A DNA stretch of 64,000 nt, taken from contig NZ_CP108458.1 in assembly GCF_036242395.1 (NCBI RefSeq), forward strand, positions 5,456,001-5,520,000, given 5' to 3'. A program made the position numbers and the translations under genes. Positions 17,280 through 26,711 of the stretch are shown piece after piece. The first letter of the stretch is position 1; the number at the start of each line of letters is the position of its first letter. Below the pieces are notes generated by a model, which ran no database searches, was not told where the DNA came from, and worked only from the letters and a program-made list of their open reading frames with translations. The DNA is from Kitasatospora sp. NBC_01266. Lineage in GTDB: Bacteria; Actinomycetota; Actinomycetes; Streptomycetales; Streptomycetaceae.

Positions 17280-17600
17280 GTGTCTCCGCGTCGCAACCGG
17301 ATCAGCGGCTCCGCCGATCGGAGCGCCGAGCAGCCGGCCCCGATCGGCGGCTCGCTGCGTCGGACGGAGAGCTTCCGGGGCGAGGAGTGGGTGGTGCAGA
17401 CGGTGGCCGGCACCGCCGGCCGGCACTACCGCTGCCCGGGGTGCGACCAGGAGATCCCGCCCGGGACGGGCCACGTGGTGGCCTGGCCGGACCACGGCGC
17501 CGGGGTGGAGGACCGCCGGCACTGGCACCGGGCCTGCTGGAGCGCCCGCGAGCGGCGCGGTTCCGCGATCCAGCGCGGTCGCGGGGCGCCCCGCTACTGA
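17280..17600 (+). CDS. Small conserved zinc-binding-type protein (SCO5391-like)
   Basis: 106 residues from GTG 17280, with GAGAGG upstream. An earlier in-frame start (17139) gives an N-terminus unlike the family. A Lys/Arg-rich N-terminus (SPRRNRISGSADRS) leads to a compact domain with YRCPGCDQEIPPGTGHVVAW and a later HWHRACW. The C-x2-C, His and H-x2-C pattern suggests a bound zinc ion. The C-terminus is basic (RERRGSAIQRGRG). It is sometimes annotated ATP/GTP-binding, but I see no P-loop. Function unknown, nucleic-acid binding possible. Confidence 0.8.
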   Translation: MSPRRNRISGSADRSAEQPAPIGGSLRRTESFRGEEWVVQTVAGTAGRHYRCPGCDQEIPPGTGHVVAWPDHGAGVEDRRHWHRACWSARERRGSAIQRGRGAPRY

Positions 17601-17628
17601 GCCGCGGCGCCCCGCCGCTGAGCCGCCG

Positions 17629-18396
17629 TCAGGCGTCCCGGCCCTTGAGCACCGCGGCGCCGCCCAGCAGCGCCGCCAGCGTCCAGGCGCCGCAGACCAG
17701 CAGGCCGCCCACCCAGCCGTAGGGCGTGTCCGCCGCCGGGAAGACCGTCAGCAGCTGCCGGCCGGCGTAGTCGGGGAAGTAGTGCGCCACGTTCTTGACC
17801 TTCGGCACGGCCGCGAGGATCGGCGAGAGCAGGAAGAAGAACGGCACCAGGATGCCCAACGCCAGCGTCTGGTTGTGCAGCATGGCGGTCACGCCGGCCG
17901 AGAAGAGGCAGAGCAGGGTCAGGTAGATCGCGGCTCCGAGGACCGCGCGCAGCACGTGCGGCGCGCCCAGCGTGGTGTGGTGGTCGCCGAGCAGCGCCTG
18001 GCCGAGGAAGAAGGTGACGAAGGCCGTCAGCAGCGAGACCAGCAGGGCCAGCACGCCCAGCACGATGGTCTTGCCGGTCAGCAGGGTGCCGCGCTGCGGC
18101 ACCGCGGCCAGCGAGACCCGGATCATCCCGCTGCTGTACTCGTTGCCGATGGCCAGCACGCCGAAGACGATCATCGCGATCTCGCCGAGCATGATGCCGG
18201 AGAGGCTGGTCGCGGTGGCGTCGAACGGGGTGGTGACGCCCTTGCGGAAGTCGGCGAAGTTGTTCTTGGTGAGCAGCGAGATCAGCGCGCCGAGCGCGGC
18301 CGTCACCAGGAAGACCAGGAGCAGGGTCCAGACCGTGGAGCGGACGGTGCGGATCTTCGTCCACTCCGAGCGGAGGATCGCGGGGAAGGAGGCCAT
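17629..18396 (-). CDS. ABC-2 type transporter permease
   Basis: Membrane subunit of an ABC exporter, 255 residues with about six hydrophobic segments, such as VWTLLLVFLVTAALGALISL and TIVLGVLALLVSLLTAFVTF. The N-terminus MASFPAILRSEWTKIRTVRS is typical of ABC-2 permeases (EWTK box). The ATG is one base past the TGA of the ATPase gene (TGAGATG), so the two are translationally coupled. The longer ORF upstream of this ATG overlaps the ATPase and is a shadow. Substrate unknown. Confidence 0.9.
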   Translation of the reverse strand: MASFPAILRSEWTKIRTVRSTVWTLLLVFLVTAALGALISLLTKNNFADFRKGVTTPFDATATSLSGIMLGEIAMIVFGVLAIGNEYSSGMIRVSLAAVPQRGTLLTGKTIVLGVLALLVSLLTAFVTFFLGQALLGDHHTTLGAPHVLRAVLGAAIYLTLLCLFSAGVTAMLHNQTLALGILVPFFFLLSPILAAVPKVKNVAHYFPDYAGRQLLTVFPAADTPYGWVGGLLVCGAWTLAALLGGAAVLKGRDA

Positions 18397-18397
18397 C

Positions 18398-19465
18398 TCA
18401 GTTCGCACCCTTCTGCTGCTTCTTGGATCTGCGTCCGGGGGCCGGCTGCCACTGCTCGCCCCAGCCGGTGCCCGGGCCCGTGGCCGGGGCGCCCGGGGCG
18501 TCGGTCGGGGTCGGGCCGTCCGGGGGCCGGCTGCTCGTGGGCAGGGCACCCGGGACACTGCCGTTGCCGGCGTGGTACTCCACCGAGTCGGCCGTCATCT
18601 GCATGAACGCCTCCTCGAGGGAGGCCCGCTGCAGGCTCAGTTCGTGCAGGGTGACGCCGTGCGCGGCGGCCAGGTCGCCGAGCTGGGCCGGGTCGCCGCC
18701 GGAGACCTCGAAGGAGCCGTCGGGGCCGGGCTCGGCGGTGATCGACTGCTGGGCCAGCGCGTCCAGCAACTGCTCGGGGTGCGGGGTGCGCAGCCGGACC
18801 AGCGAACGCGAGTTGCGCTCGATGAACTCGGCCATCGGCAGGTCGGCCAGCAGCCGGCCCCGGCCGATCACCACCAGGTGCTCGGCGGTCAGCGCCATCT
18901 CGCTCATCAGGTGGGAGGAGACGAAGACGGTCCGGCCCTCGGCGGCCAGCCGCTTCATCAGATTGCGGATCCACAGGATGCCTTCGGGGTCGAGCCCGTT
19001 GACCGGCTCGTCGAACATCAGGATCTCCGGGTCGCCGAGCAGCGCCGAGGCGATGCCCAGCCGCTGGCGCATGCCGAGCGAGAAGCCGCGGGCCCGCTTG
19101 TGCGCCACCTCGGTCAGGCCGACCAGGGCGAGCACCTCGTCCACCCGGCCGACCGGGATCCGGTTGCTCTGGGCCAGCCAGAGCAGGTGGTTGTGGGCGG
19201 TCCGCCCCGGGTGCACGGCCTGGGCCTCCAGCAGCGCGCCGATGTACTTGAGCGGCTCGCTGAGGTGGCCGTAGCCCTTGCCGTCGATGGTGACCCGGCC
19301 GCTGCTGGGGCGGTCCAGGTCGAGGATCAGCCGCATGGTCGTCGACTTGCCGGCGCCGTTGGGGCCGAGGAAGCCGGTGACGACCCCCCGGGGCACCTGA
19401 AAGGTGAGTCCGTTCACGGCGAGCTTGTCGCCGTACCGCTTGGTCAGGTCGTGCAGCTCGATCAT
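18398..19465 (-). CDS. ABC transporter ATP-binding protein (exporter, ABC-2 type)
   Basis: ATPase partner of the permease downstream, 355 residues from ATG 19465 with GCAGGAG upstream. It has Walker A GPNGAGKST, signature FSLGMRQRLGIASALL, Walker B ILMFDEPVNGLD and the His switch VSSHLMSEM. An additional domain of about 130 residues follows the ATPase core and ends in a Pro/Gly-rich, then Lys-rich tail (KKQQKGAN), as in drug-resistance-type exporters. Ten extra N-terminal codons are possible but lack a Shine-Dalgarno sequence. Confidence 0.92.
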   Translation of the reverse strand: MIELHDLTKRYGDKLAVNGLTFQVPRGVVTGFLGPNGAGKSTTMRLILDLDRPSSGRVTIDGKGYGHLSEPLKYIGALLEAQAVHPGRTAHNHLLWLAQSNRIPVGRVDEVLALVGLTEVAHKRARGFSLGMRQRLGIASALLGDPEILMFDEPVNGLDPEGILWIRNLMKRLAAEGRTVFVSSHLMSEMALTAEHLVVIGRGRLLADLPMAEFIERNSRSLVRLRTPHPEQLLDALAQQSITAEPGPDGSFEVSGGDPAQLGDLAAAHGVTLHELSLQRASLEEAFMQMTADSVEYHAGNGSVPGALPTSSRPPDGPTPTDAPGAPATGPGTGWGEQWQPAPGRRSKKQQKGAN

Positions 19466-19531
19466 CGGCGCTCCTGCTTCCTGATTCTCATACATCGTCA
19501 GGTTATGACAAATCAGACTTACGGGACCGGA

Positions 19532-19562
19532 TTGTGCGGCCCTTCGGGATGCCGCCTACGGT
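19532..19562 (+). promoter_or_regulatory. Promoter of the alpha/beta hydrolase gene (leaderless)
   Basis: TTGTGC (19532-19537) and TACGGT (19557-19562) are spaced by 19 bases. The -10 box is 7 bases from ATG 19570, and no ribosome binding site is present. Confidence 0.5.
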
Positions 19563-19569
19563 GGGCGCC

Positions 19570-20337
19570 ATGACCGATCTCGCTCTTCGTGACCGCGGCG
19601 CGGGCACCGCGCTGCTCCTGCTGCACGCATTCCCGCTCAACGCCGGGATGTACCGCGCCCAGCTCGATGGTGCGCTGGGCACGGCCCGGGTGCTGGCACC
19701 CGATCTGCCGGGCTTCGGGGACTCCCCGGCGCCGGTCGGCGAGCCCTCGTTGGAGCACTGGGCGGACGAGCTGGCCGGACTGCTGGACAGGGCGGGGGTG
19801 GCCACGGCGGTGGTCGGCGGGGTCTCGATGGGCGGCTACCTGGCGATGGCCTTCGCCCGCCGCCACCCGGACCGGCTGGCCGGGCTGCTGCTGGCCGACA
19901 CCAAGGCGAGCGCCGACCAGCCGGCCGCGCTGGCCAACCGGGAGCGGATCGCCTCGGCCGTGCTGGCCCGGGACAGCGTGGCGCTGCTGCTGGAGGAGAA
20001 GACCGAGGCCTCGCTGCTCGGCCCGGACTCCACCGGCGAACTGACCGCCGAGGTGCGGGCGCTGATCGGCGCCGCCAGTCCGGCCGGGGTGGCCTGGGCG
20101 CAGCGCGCGATGGCGGCGCGGGCCGACTCCTTCGCGACCCTGGAGCAACTGGCGGTGCCGGCCGCGGTGGTGGTGGGGGAGCACGACGGGCTGACCCCGG
20201 TGGCGGACGCGGAGGCGATGGCGATGGCGCTGCCGGACGCCGAGCTGACGGTGATTCCGGGGGTGGGGCACCTGAGCGCGCTGGAGGCCCCGGCGGCCTT
20301 CAACGCGGCCGTGACGGCGCTGCTGCGGCGGGTCTAG
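19570..20337 (+). CDS. Alpha/beta hydrolase
   Basis: Soluble alpha/beta-hydrolase of 255 residues, substrate unknown. The fold motifs are in order: LLLLHAFPLNAGMY (oxyanion region HAFP), VLAPDLPGFGDSP, the nucleophile elbow VGGVSMGGYLAMA with the catalytic Ser, an Asp in VVVGEHDGLTPV and a His in PGVGHLSALE. It is divergent from the ABC exporter operon and convergent with filP. The start is chosen at ATG 19570, since the family begins only a few residues before the first strand. Confidence 0.88.
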   Translation: MTDLALRDRGAGTALLLLHAFPLNAGMYRAQLDGALGTARVLAPDLPGFGDSPAPVGEPSLEHWADELAGLLDRAGVATAVVGGVSMGGYLAMAFARRHPDRLAGLLLADTKASADQPAALANRERIASAVLARDSVALLLEEKTEASLLGPDSTGELTAEVRALIGAASPAGVAWAQRAMAARADSFATLEQLAVPAAVVVGEHDGLTPVADAEAMAMALPDAELTVIPGVGHLSALEAPAAFNAAVTALLRRV

Positions 20338-20362
20338 CGGACCCCGGGCGGCCTGCGCCATG

Positions 20363-20405
20363 CAGAACGGCGCCTGACCCCTCGGTGGGGTCAGGCGCCG
20401 TTCTG
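20363..20405. terminator. Bidirectional terminator between hydrolase and filP
   Basis: Perfect 19-bp stem (20363-20381 with 20387-20405) around the 5-base loop TCGGT, placed between convergent genes. Confidence 0.88.
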
Positions 20406-20449
20406 GCGCTGCATCAGCGGACAGCTACCGCCTCAGCGGTGAAGCCGGG

Positions 20450-21379
20450 TCAGCGGGACTGCTGCGCCGGGACGCCGAGCGCGTCGTCGGTGGGCAGCGA
20501 GGCGGCGGCGACGGCCGCGCCGGTCAGCGTGGCCAGCATCTCGCGGACGTTGGTCAGCTGGGCGTTGATCGAGTCGCGGCGGTTGGTCAGCGCCGCCAGC
20601 TCGCGCTCGGATTCGCTGCGGATCCGGTCGGCCTTGGCATTGGCGTCGGCCACGATGTCCTCGGACTGGCGCTGGGCCGTCTCCACCGTCTGGCGGGCGC
20701 GGCGCTCGGCGTCGGTGCGCAGCTTCTCGGCCTCCAGGCGCAGCTGCTCGGCCCGGTGCTCGATCTCGGCCAGCCGCTTCTCGGCCTTGGCCTGACGGGC
20801 CGCCAGGTCGCGCTCGGACTGCTCGCGGCGCTTGGCCAGGTTGGTCTCGAACTCCAGCGCGGCCTGGGCGGCCTTGGTGCGGGTCTCCTCGAAGAGGGCC
20901 TCCGCCTCCTCGCGCTTGTTGACCGCGTCCTTGTTGGCCTCGGCGCGCAGCTGGGCGGAGTCGCTCTTGGCCTTGTCGACGATCCGCAGACCCTCGTCCT
21001 CGGCCTTCGCCTTGCGGTCCTTGGCGTAGTTCTCCGCCTCGGAGCGGACCTGCTGCGCGGCGGCCTCGGCCAGCTCGCGGTGCTGCTCGGCGGCGCGGTG
21101 CGCCTCCTCGCGCAGGTCCTTCGCCTCCTCCTCGGCCAGCCGCAGGATCTTCTCGACCCGTGCGCCGAGACCGGCGTAGGAGGGCTCGGCGTCCGCCACC
21201 TGGGCCTGGGCGCTCTGCGTCTCCAGGTGGAGTTCCTCGATCCGCTTCTCCAGCGCGCTGATCCGGGTCAACGCGCTGTCACGGTCGGCCACCAGCTTGG
21301 TGATCCGCTCGTCGACCTGGGCGCGCTCGTACCCACGTCGCACCAGGTCGAAGCCGTGAGGGGAGTGACTGTCGCTCAT
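20450..21379 (-). CDS. filP: Intermediate filament-like cytoskeletal protein FilP
   Basis: Coiled-coil protein that forms a filament network behind growing hyphal tips and contributes to cell stiffness. It interacts with the DivIVA/Scy polarity complex. It has 309 residues. The N-terminal segment SPHGFDLVRRGYERAQVDER resembles the DivIVA-type N-terminus. Almost all the rest is Ala/Glu/Lys/Arg-rich coiled coil (for example RVEKILRLAEEEAKDLREE and QSEDIVADANAKADRIRSES), ending in VPAQQSR. It is divided from scy by about 107 bases on the same strand. Confidence 0.95.
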   Translation of the reverse strand: MSDSHSPHGFDLVRRGYERAQVDERITKLVADRDSALTRISALEKRIEELHLETQSAQAQVADAEPSYAGLGARVEKILRLAEEEAKDLREEAHRAAEQHRELAEAAAQQVRSEAENYAKDRKAKAEDEGLRIVDKAKSDSAQLRAEANKDAVNKREEAEALFEETRTKAAQAALEFETNLAKRREQSERDLAARQAKAEKRLAEIEHRAEQLRLEAEKLRTDAERRARQTVETAQRQSEDIVADANAKADRIRSESERELAALTNRRDSINAQLTNVREMLATLTGAAVAAASLPTDDALGVPAQQSR

Positions 21380-21486
21380 GGGGTTCTGGGCTTCCTGTCG
21401 TCAAACCGCTGATGAGGTTGAGGGAATCCTGACACGTTACCGGAGTGTCGTAGGCGAAAAGCCTAGGGCGCACGGACAATGTCCGC

Positions 21487-24400
21487 TCAATCGGGTGGTG
21501 TCCCTGCGGACCTGCCGCCACCCGATCGGGGGGCGCCCACTCCAGCGCCCGCCTTGGATCCCCCGTTCGAGCCCCCGTTGGCTCCCCCGCCGCGCTTGTT
21601 GCCCCCGGACGAGTCGGCCGCCTCCCGGGCCGTCGCCTGCTGCACAGGGGACGGCGCCTCGAAGGCTTCCAGCGCGGACAGGACGTCCTGCACGCGCGAG
21701 ATCTCGGTGTTGATGTCCTTGCGCCGGCGCACCAGTTCGTCCAGCTCGCGCCGGCCTTCGTCGGTGACCCGCTGGGCCTCGGTCCGGGCGTTGTCCGCCA
21801 CCCGGTCCGCCTCCTCCTCGGCGAGCCGCAGCTGCTCGGCCGCGGTCTCCTCGGCGGCCCGCAGCCGCTTGGCGGCCTCCGCGGCGGCGGCCTCCAGCTG
21901 CTCCTCGGCCTCGTCCTGGGCCGACTTGAGCTTCCGGTCGGCCTCGGCGGCCAGCTTCTCGGCCTTGGTGGTGGACGCGGCGAGCTTCTGCTCGGCCTCC
22001 TTGAGCAGGCCTTCGGCCTTGCGCACGGCGGCGATCCGGACCTTGCTGGCCTCCGCCGACGCCTGGGAGGTGAGCTCGGTGGCCCGCTCCTCGGCCGCCG
22101 CGACCAGTGCAGCCGCCCGGTCCTCGGCCTCGGCGACGGCGGCCACCGCCTGCTCCTCGGCTTCGGTGAGCTGCTCCTGAGCCGCCGTCACCAGCGCGTC
22201 CACCCGCTCGCCGGCCGACTTCATGGCCTGCGCGTTCTCCTTGCGGGCGCGCTCGTGCAGGGCCTCGACCTCGGCCTCGGTGCGCTCGCGCAGCTCCTCG
22301 GCGCGGTCGCGGATCGCGGTGGCGTCCCGGCGGGCCTCGGAGAGCAGCGCGTCGGCGTCGGCCCTGGCCCGCTCGACCTCGGCCTGTCCGGCCGCCTCGC
22401 CGGCCGCGACCAGTCGCTCGGCCTCCTTGCGGGCGGCGGCCACCATGGCGTCGGCCTGCTCCTCGGCGGCGGCCGTGGTGGCCAGCGCGGTGGTCTGGGC
22501 CTCCTCGCCCAGCGACTCGGCGTCGGCGAAGGCCTTCTCCAGCACCGAGGTCGCCTGGGCCCGGGTGGCGGTGTCGAACTGCTCGGCCTGCTCGCGGGTG
22601 CTCGAGTCGTAGGCGTCGGCCCGGGACCGGGTGGCGACCTCGTACTCCTCGGCCAGCGTGCGGGTGGCCGAGGCGTACTCCTCCGCCTCGGTGCGCAGCC
22701 GAGCCGCGTACTGCTCGGCCTCGGCCAGGATCGCGGCGCCGCGCTCCTCGGCCTCGGCCACCGTCTGCTGGGCCTGGGCCTGTGCCTCGGCGTGCTGCCG
22801 GTGGGCCTCCTGCTGCGCCTCGGCGAGGTGGGCCTCGGCCTCGGTGCGCAGCGCGGCGTCGTAGTCGCGGGCGTCGGCGGCGATCCGGGCGGCTTCGGCC
22901 TCGGTGTCGGCCCGCAGCTGGGCCGAGTACTGCTCGGCCTCGGCGCGCAGGCCGCTGTCGTAGGCGTCCGCCTCGGCCCGCAGCCGGTCGTGGTAGGTCT
23001 CCGCGTCGGCGGCGATCCGGGCGGCCTCGCGCTCGGCGGCCTCCCGCTCGGCCGCCGCCGCGGCGGCGGCCTGCTCGCGCAGCTCGGCGGTGTCCCGCTC
23101 GGCGAGGGAGCGCAGCTCGGCGGTCTCCTGGTCGGTGCGCTCGCGGAGCTCGTCGGTCTCGGCCTGGGCCTGCGCCCGCAGCTCGGCGACCTCGGCGTCG
23201 GTGCGTTCGCGCAACTCGCCGGTTTCGCGCTCGGCGGTGGCCCGCAGCTCGGTGACGTCCAGGTCGGTCTGCTCGCGCAGTTCGCCGGTCTCGCGCTCGG
23301 CGAGCGAGCGCAGCTCGGCGGCGGCCTGCTCGGCGCGCTCGGTCAGCTCGGCCACCTGCTGGGCGGCGCTCTCGTGCATCCCCGCCACCGACTGGCGGAC
23401 GGCGGCCGCCTCGTCCTCGGCGGTGGACACCAGCTCGGTCGCCCGGGCGGTGGCAGCGGCCGTGACGCCGGCCGCCTCCAGCTTGGCCTGCTCCAGTGCC
23501 TCGGCGAGCTCGACGCGCAGCGCGGCGGCCTCCTCGGCGGCGGCGGCGCGCAGGCCGGTCGCCTCCTCGTCGGCCCGGGCCACGGTCGTCTCGGCGACGG
23601 CCTCGGCCTGCTCCAGCGCCTCGGCGGCCCGCAGCCGCAGCGCCTCGGCGGCGGCCTCGGCCTCGGCCCGCACTCGGCCGGCCTGCTCCTGGCTCTCGGC
23701 CCGCAGCCGCTGGTCGAACTCCTCGGCCTCGGCGCGCAGCCGCTCGTCGTAGGCGGTGGCCTCGGCCCGCACCCGCTGGTCGAACTCGGCGGCCTGCTCG
23801 CGCAGCTCACCGGTCTCCTGCTGGACCTGCTCGCGCAGTGCGGCGACCTCGGCGTCGGTGCGCTCGCGCAGTTCGCCGGTCTCGCGCTCGGCGGTGGCCC
23901 GCAGCTCGGTGACGTCCCGGTCGGTCTGCTCGCGCAGCCCGGTGGTCTCCTGCTGGACCTGCTCGCGCAGCGCGGTCAGCTCGGCCTCGGTGCGCTCGGT
24001 CAGCTCGGTGGCGGCCGCCTGGGCCTGCTCCTGGGCCTGCTGAGCCGCCGTCAGCCGGGCGGTGCTCTCCTCGCGCTCGCGGTGCAGCTCGGCGGCTGCC
24101 TGCTCGGCGGCCCGGCGGGCCTCCTCGCGCAGCGCGGTCGCGGTCGCGTCGGCCTCGGCCAGCAGCCGCTCGGCCTCGGCCAGGGCCTGCGCCTCGCGCT
24201 CCTCGGCGGCCTGCTGGGCCGCCGCCTGGATCGCACCGGCCTGCTCCTCGGCCTCGGCGCGCACCCGCTGGTCGTACTCGACCGCCTGCCGGCGCAGCTC
24301 GGAGGTCTCCCGCTCGGCGGCGGCCCGGTTCTCGGCGGCGGCGGCCTTGGCGGAGGCCAGCGTGTCCTTGGACTGCTGCTGGGTGGCGGTGACCAGCTTC

Positions 24401-26322
24401 TCGGCCTCGCCACGGGCCCGGGCCAGCGTCTGCTCGGCCCGCGCCTGCATCTGGGCGGCCTGCTCCTTGGCCTCCGTGCGCAGCCGCTCGACCTCGGCAG
24501 CCGCGCCCGCGCGCAGCTCGTCCGAGTCGGCCTTGGCCTTGGTGAGCAGTTCCTCGGCGCTCTTCGCGGATTCCTCTATCTGCGCCACGGCCTGCCGGCG
24601 CGCCTCGCCGCGCACCTTCTCGGCCTCGGCGGCCGCGCCGGTGCGCAGCTCCTCGGCCTCGGCGCGCAGCCGGGCCGCCTCGTCCTGCATGGCCTCCATC
24701 CGGGCCCGGATGCCGGCGGCGTCGTCGAGTGCGGCGTTCTGCGCCTGCTCGACGGCGGCCTGCGCCTGCTCACGCAGCCGCTCGGCCTCGGCGGCGGCCT
24801 CGGCGCGCACCCGCTCGGCCTCGGCGGCGGCCTCGGCGAGGGTGGCGTGGGCGTCCTGGGTGGCCCGGGCGAGCGACTCCTCGGCGCTCTTGGCGGCCTT
24901 GGCCAGGTGCACGGTGGCGTCCTTGGCGCCCTCGGCCCGGCCCTGCTCGCGGGCGTCGTTGCGCAGCGCTTCGGCGGCTGCCTCGGCCTGCGCCCGCAGC
25001 TCGCCGGCCTCGGCCAGCGCGGCGGCGCGCAGCTCGGCGATGGCGGCCTCGGCCTCGGACCGCAGCTGGTTGGCGACGGTCTCGCCGGCCGTGCGCAGCC
25101 GGTCGTTCTCGTCATCGGCGGCGGCCTTGGCGGCGCCGGCCTCGGCCATCGCGGTCTGTGCCCGGGTGAGCAGCTCGGCCGCGGCGGTCTTGATCCGCTC
25201 GGCCTCCTCGGTGGCCTTGGCGACCATCCGGGCGACCTCGGCCTTGGCGGTCTGCGAGCGCTGCTCGCTGGCGGCCTCGCCGTCGGCGACCCGCTGTTCG
25301 GCGGTGGCCAGCGCCTCGGCCTGCAGCTGCTCGGCAGCCCGGGTGGAGTGCAGGCGCAGCTCGGCGGCCTCCTGGCGGGCCCGCTCGGCCTCGGCCTCGG
25401 CCTCCGTGCGCAGCCGCTCGATCTCGGCCTGGGCCCGGGCGGCGGCGGCCTGGGCCTGCCGCTGGTCCTCCTCGGCGCGCAGCTTGAGTTCGGTGATCTC
25501 GGCCTGGGCGGCGGCGACCCGCTGCTCGGCGGCGGCCAGCGCCTCGGCCTGCAGCTGGGCGGCGGCGGCCTGGGCGCCGGCGAGCTGCTGCTGGGCCTCG
25601 TTGGCGGCGCTGCCACGCAGTTCCTCGGCCTGGCCCACGGTCTGCTGGGCCTGCTCGGAGGCGGCGCGCAGCAGCCGCTCGGCGTCGCTCTGGGCGCGCA
25701 GCAGGGCGGCCTCGGCGGCGGCCTGGGCCTCGCCGCGGGCGGCGTCCACGTCGGCGGCGGTCCGGGCCCGGGCCTGGTCGGCCAGCGCCTCGGCCTCGGC
25801 ACGGGCGGCGGCCATCAGGCGGTCGGCCTCGGCGCGGGCCTCCTGCAGCAGGCGCTGGGCCTCCTGCTCGGTGCCGGCCCGGGTCTGCTCGGCCCAGTTG
25901 ACGTTCTCGTTGACGTGCTTCTCGGCCGCGCGGCGCAGCTCGACCATTTCTTCTTCGAGCTGGCGGCGGCGGGCCTGCAGCTCGGCTTCCAGCCGGGCGG
26001 TCCGCTCGGCGGCCTCGGCCATCAGCCGCTGGGTGGCCGCCTGGGACTCGCGCAGCTGGCGCTCGGCGTCCGCGCGCAGCTGCTGGGCCTGCAGCTCCGC
26101 GGTGCGCAGCAGCTGCTCGGCCTGGCCGGAGACGGCGTCGAAAGCGCGCGGCTGAGCCAGCTGCCGACGGGATTCGTGCAGCTTGGCCCGGAGCACCTCC
26201 ACCTGGTAGGCGAGGTCCTCGGCATGCTCGACGGTCTTGTCCCGCTCCTTGCGAAGCCGCTCCATCTCGGCCTCGAACTGGGAGAGGTGATCATCAACCT
26301 CGTAGCGGTCGTTGCCCCGCAC
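21487..26322 (-). CDS. scy: Polarised growth coiled-coil protein Scy (very long form)
   Basis: Scaffold of the tip-organising centre, which recruits DivIVA and FilP to set hyphal growth sites. From GTG 26322 it has 1611 residues. An upstream in-frame start (26457) would add 45 unlike residues. The N-terminus has DDHLSQFEAEMERLRKERDK and AYQVEVLRAKLHESRR, as in other Scy proteins. The body is continuous Ala/Glu-rich coiled coil with 11-residue periodicity in places (ELRATAERETG, ELRERTDAEVA, ALREQVQQETG). The Gly-rich tail ends in AGTPPD. As I recall S. coelicolor Scy is about 1326 residues, so this copy is longer by some 285. It includes an internal 97-bp duplication. Confidence 0.93.
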   Translation of the reverse strand: MRGNDRYEVDDHLSQFEAEMERLRKERDKTVEHAEDLAYQVEVLRAKLHESRRQLAQPRAFDAVSGQAEQLLRTAELQAQQLRADAERQLRESQAATQRLMAEAAERTARLEAELQARRRQLEEEMVELRRAAEKHVNENVNWAEQTRAGTEQEAQRLLQEARAEADRLMAAARAEAEALADQARARTAADVDAARGEAQAAAEAALLRAQSDAERLLRAASEQAQQTVGQAEELRGSAANEAQQQLAGAQAAAAQLQAEALAAAEQRVAAAQAEITELKLRAEEDQRQAQAAAARAQAEIERLRTEAEAEAERARQEAAELRLHSTRAAEQLQAEALATAEQRVADGEAASEQRSQTAKAEVARMVAKATEEAERIKTAAAELLTRAQTAMAEAGAAKAAADDENDRLRTAGETVANQLRSEAEAAIAELRAAALAEAGELRAQAEAAAEALRNDAREQGRAEGAKDATVHLAKAAKSAEESLARATQDAHATLAEAAAEAERVRAEAAAEAERLREQAQAAVEQAQNAALDDAAGIRARMEAMQDEAARLRAEAEELRTGAAAEAEKVRGEARRQAVAQIEESAKSAEELLTKAKADSDELRAGAAAEVERLRTEAKEQAAQMQARAEQTLARARGEAEKLVTATQQQSKDTLASAKAAAAENRAAAERETSELRRQAVEYDQRVRAEAEEQAGAIQAAAQQAAEEREAQALAEAERLLAEADATATALREEARRAAEQAAAELHREREESTARLTAAQQAQEQAQAAATELTERTEAELTALREQVQQETTGLREQTDRDVTELRATAERETGELRERTDAEVAALREQVQQETGELREQAAEFDQRVRAEATAYDERLRAEAEEFDQRLRAESQEQAGRVRAEAEAAAEALRLRAAEALEQAEAVAETTVARADEEATGLRAAAAEEAAALRVELAEALEQAKLEAAGVTAAATARATELVSTAEDEAAAVRQSVAGMHESAAQQVAELTERAEQAAAELRSLAERETGELREQTDLDVTELRATAERETGELRERTDAEVAELRAQAQAETDELRERTDQETAELRSLAERDTAELREQAAAAAAAEREAAEREAARIAADAETYHDRLRAEADAYDSGLRAEAEQYSAQLRADTEAEAARIAADARDYDAALRTEAEAHLAEAQQEAHRQHAEAQAQAQQTVAEAEERGAAILAEAEQYAARLRTEAEEYASATRTLAEEYEVATRSRADAYDSSTREQAEQFDTATRAQATSVLEKAFADAESLGEEAQTTALATTAAAEEQADAMVAAARKEAERLVAAGEAAGQAEVERARADADALLSEARRDATAIRDRAEELRERTEAEVEALHERARKENAQAMKSAGERVDALVTAAQEQLTEAEEQAVAAVAEAEDRAAALVAAAEERATELTSQASAEASKVRIAAVRKAEGLLKEAEQKLAASTTKAEKLAAEADRKLKSAQDEAEEQLEAAAAEAAKRLRAAEETAAEQLRLAEEEADRVADNARTEAQRVTDEGRRELDELVRRRKDINTEISRVQDVLSALEAFEAPSPVQQATAREAADSSGGNKRGGGANGGSNGGSKAGAGVGAPRSGGGRSAGTPPD
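23184..23280. repeat. Direct repeat copy 1 inside scy (97 bp)
   Basis: 97 bases, about 95% identical (5 differences by eye) to 23841-23937. The two copies are 657 bases, or 219 codons, apart. They encode the same hendecad block (TELRATAERETGELRERTD). Confidence 0.9.
23841..23937. repeat. Direct repeat copy 2 inside scy (97 bp)
   Basis: Partner of the repeat at 23184-23280, in the same orientation and frame. A segmental duplication that lengthened the coiled coil is the simplest explanation. Confidence 0.9.
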
Positions 26323-26711
26323 TGCGCGGTCCCATCCATCTCCTGGTCGCGTCCTCGACCCAAGCGGCCGGGCCGACCCCGTCGGGTCGGCCGGCAGCAA
26401 CGGTCCTTGCATCCGCGGCCGGTGGGTGCCCCAGGGGTTCCTGGGGTCGCCCGCCACGGGTCGGAGTCGTGGTCCGGTCGGGTGCGCGGTGGACCGCGCT
26501 CCGCCGACCGGGTGGACTCCTGGGCGAACTCTTGCCTTCTGGAGAATGGTGACAGATCAGAACAGCGTCTGTTCAGCCGTGCCCTGGCTATGGACTCCCC
26601 GCGACCCTGGGCAGTGTAGTGGGCCAGGGTGAACCTGTAACCGCCGAGGTCGTCACTGGCGCAGGTTACCGGCGGGTCGCGGGGTCGGCGGGGGCCTTCG
26701 CGGGGCCTCGG
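26323..26711. other. Gene-free region upstream of scy
   Basis: About 390 bases between the end of the epimerase gene and the scy start, with both genes on the minus strand. No ORF here has a ribosome binding site or family motifs. An AGGAGA about 16 bases before GTG 26322 is rather distant for a Shine-Dalgarno sequence. The scy promoter presumably lies here, but I could not fix its boxes. Confidence 0.5.

Noticed and set aside
21487..26619. Very long open frames on the plus strand opposite scy (up to 1454 residues)
   Set aside because: They are Leu/Gly-rich mirror frames of an Ala/Glu-rich coiled-coil gene in G+C-rich DNA, with no Shine-Dalgarno sequence or family motif.
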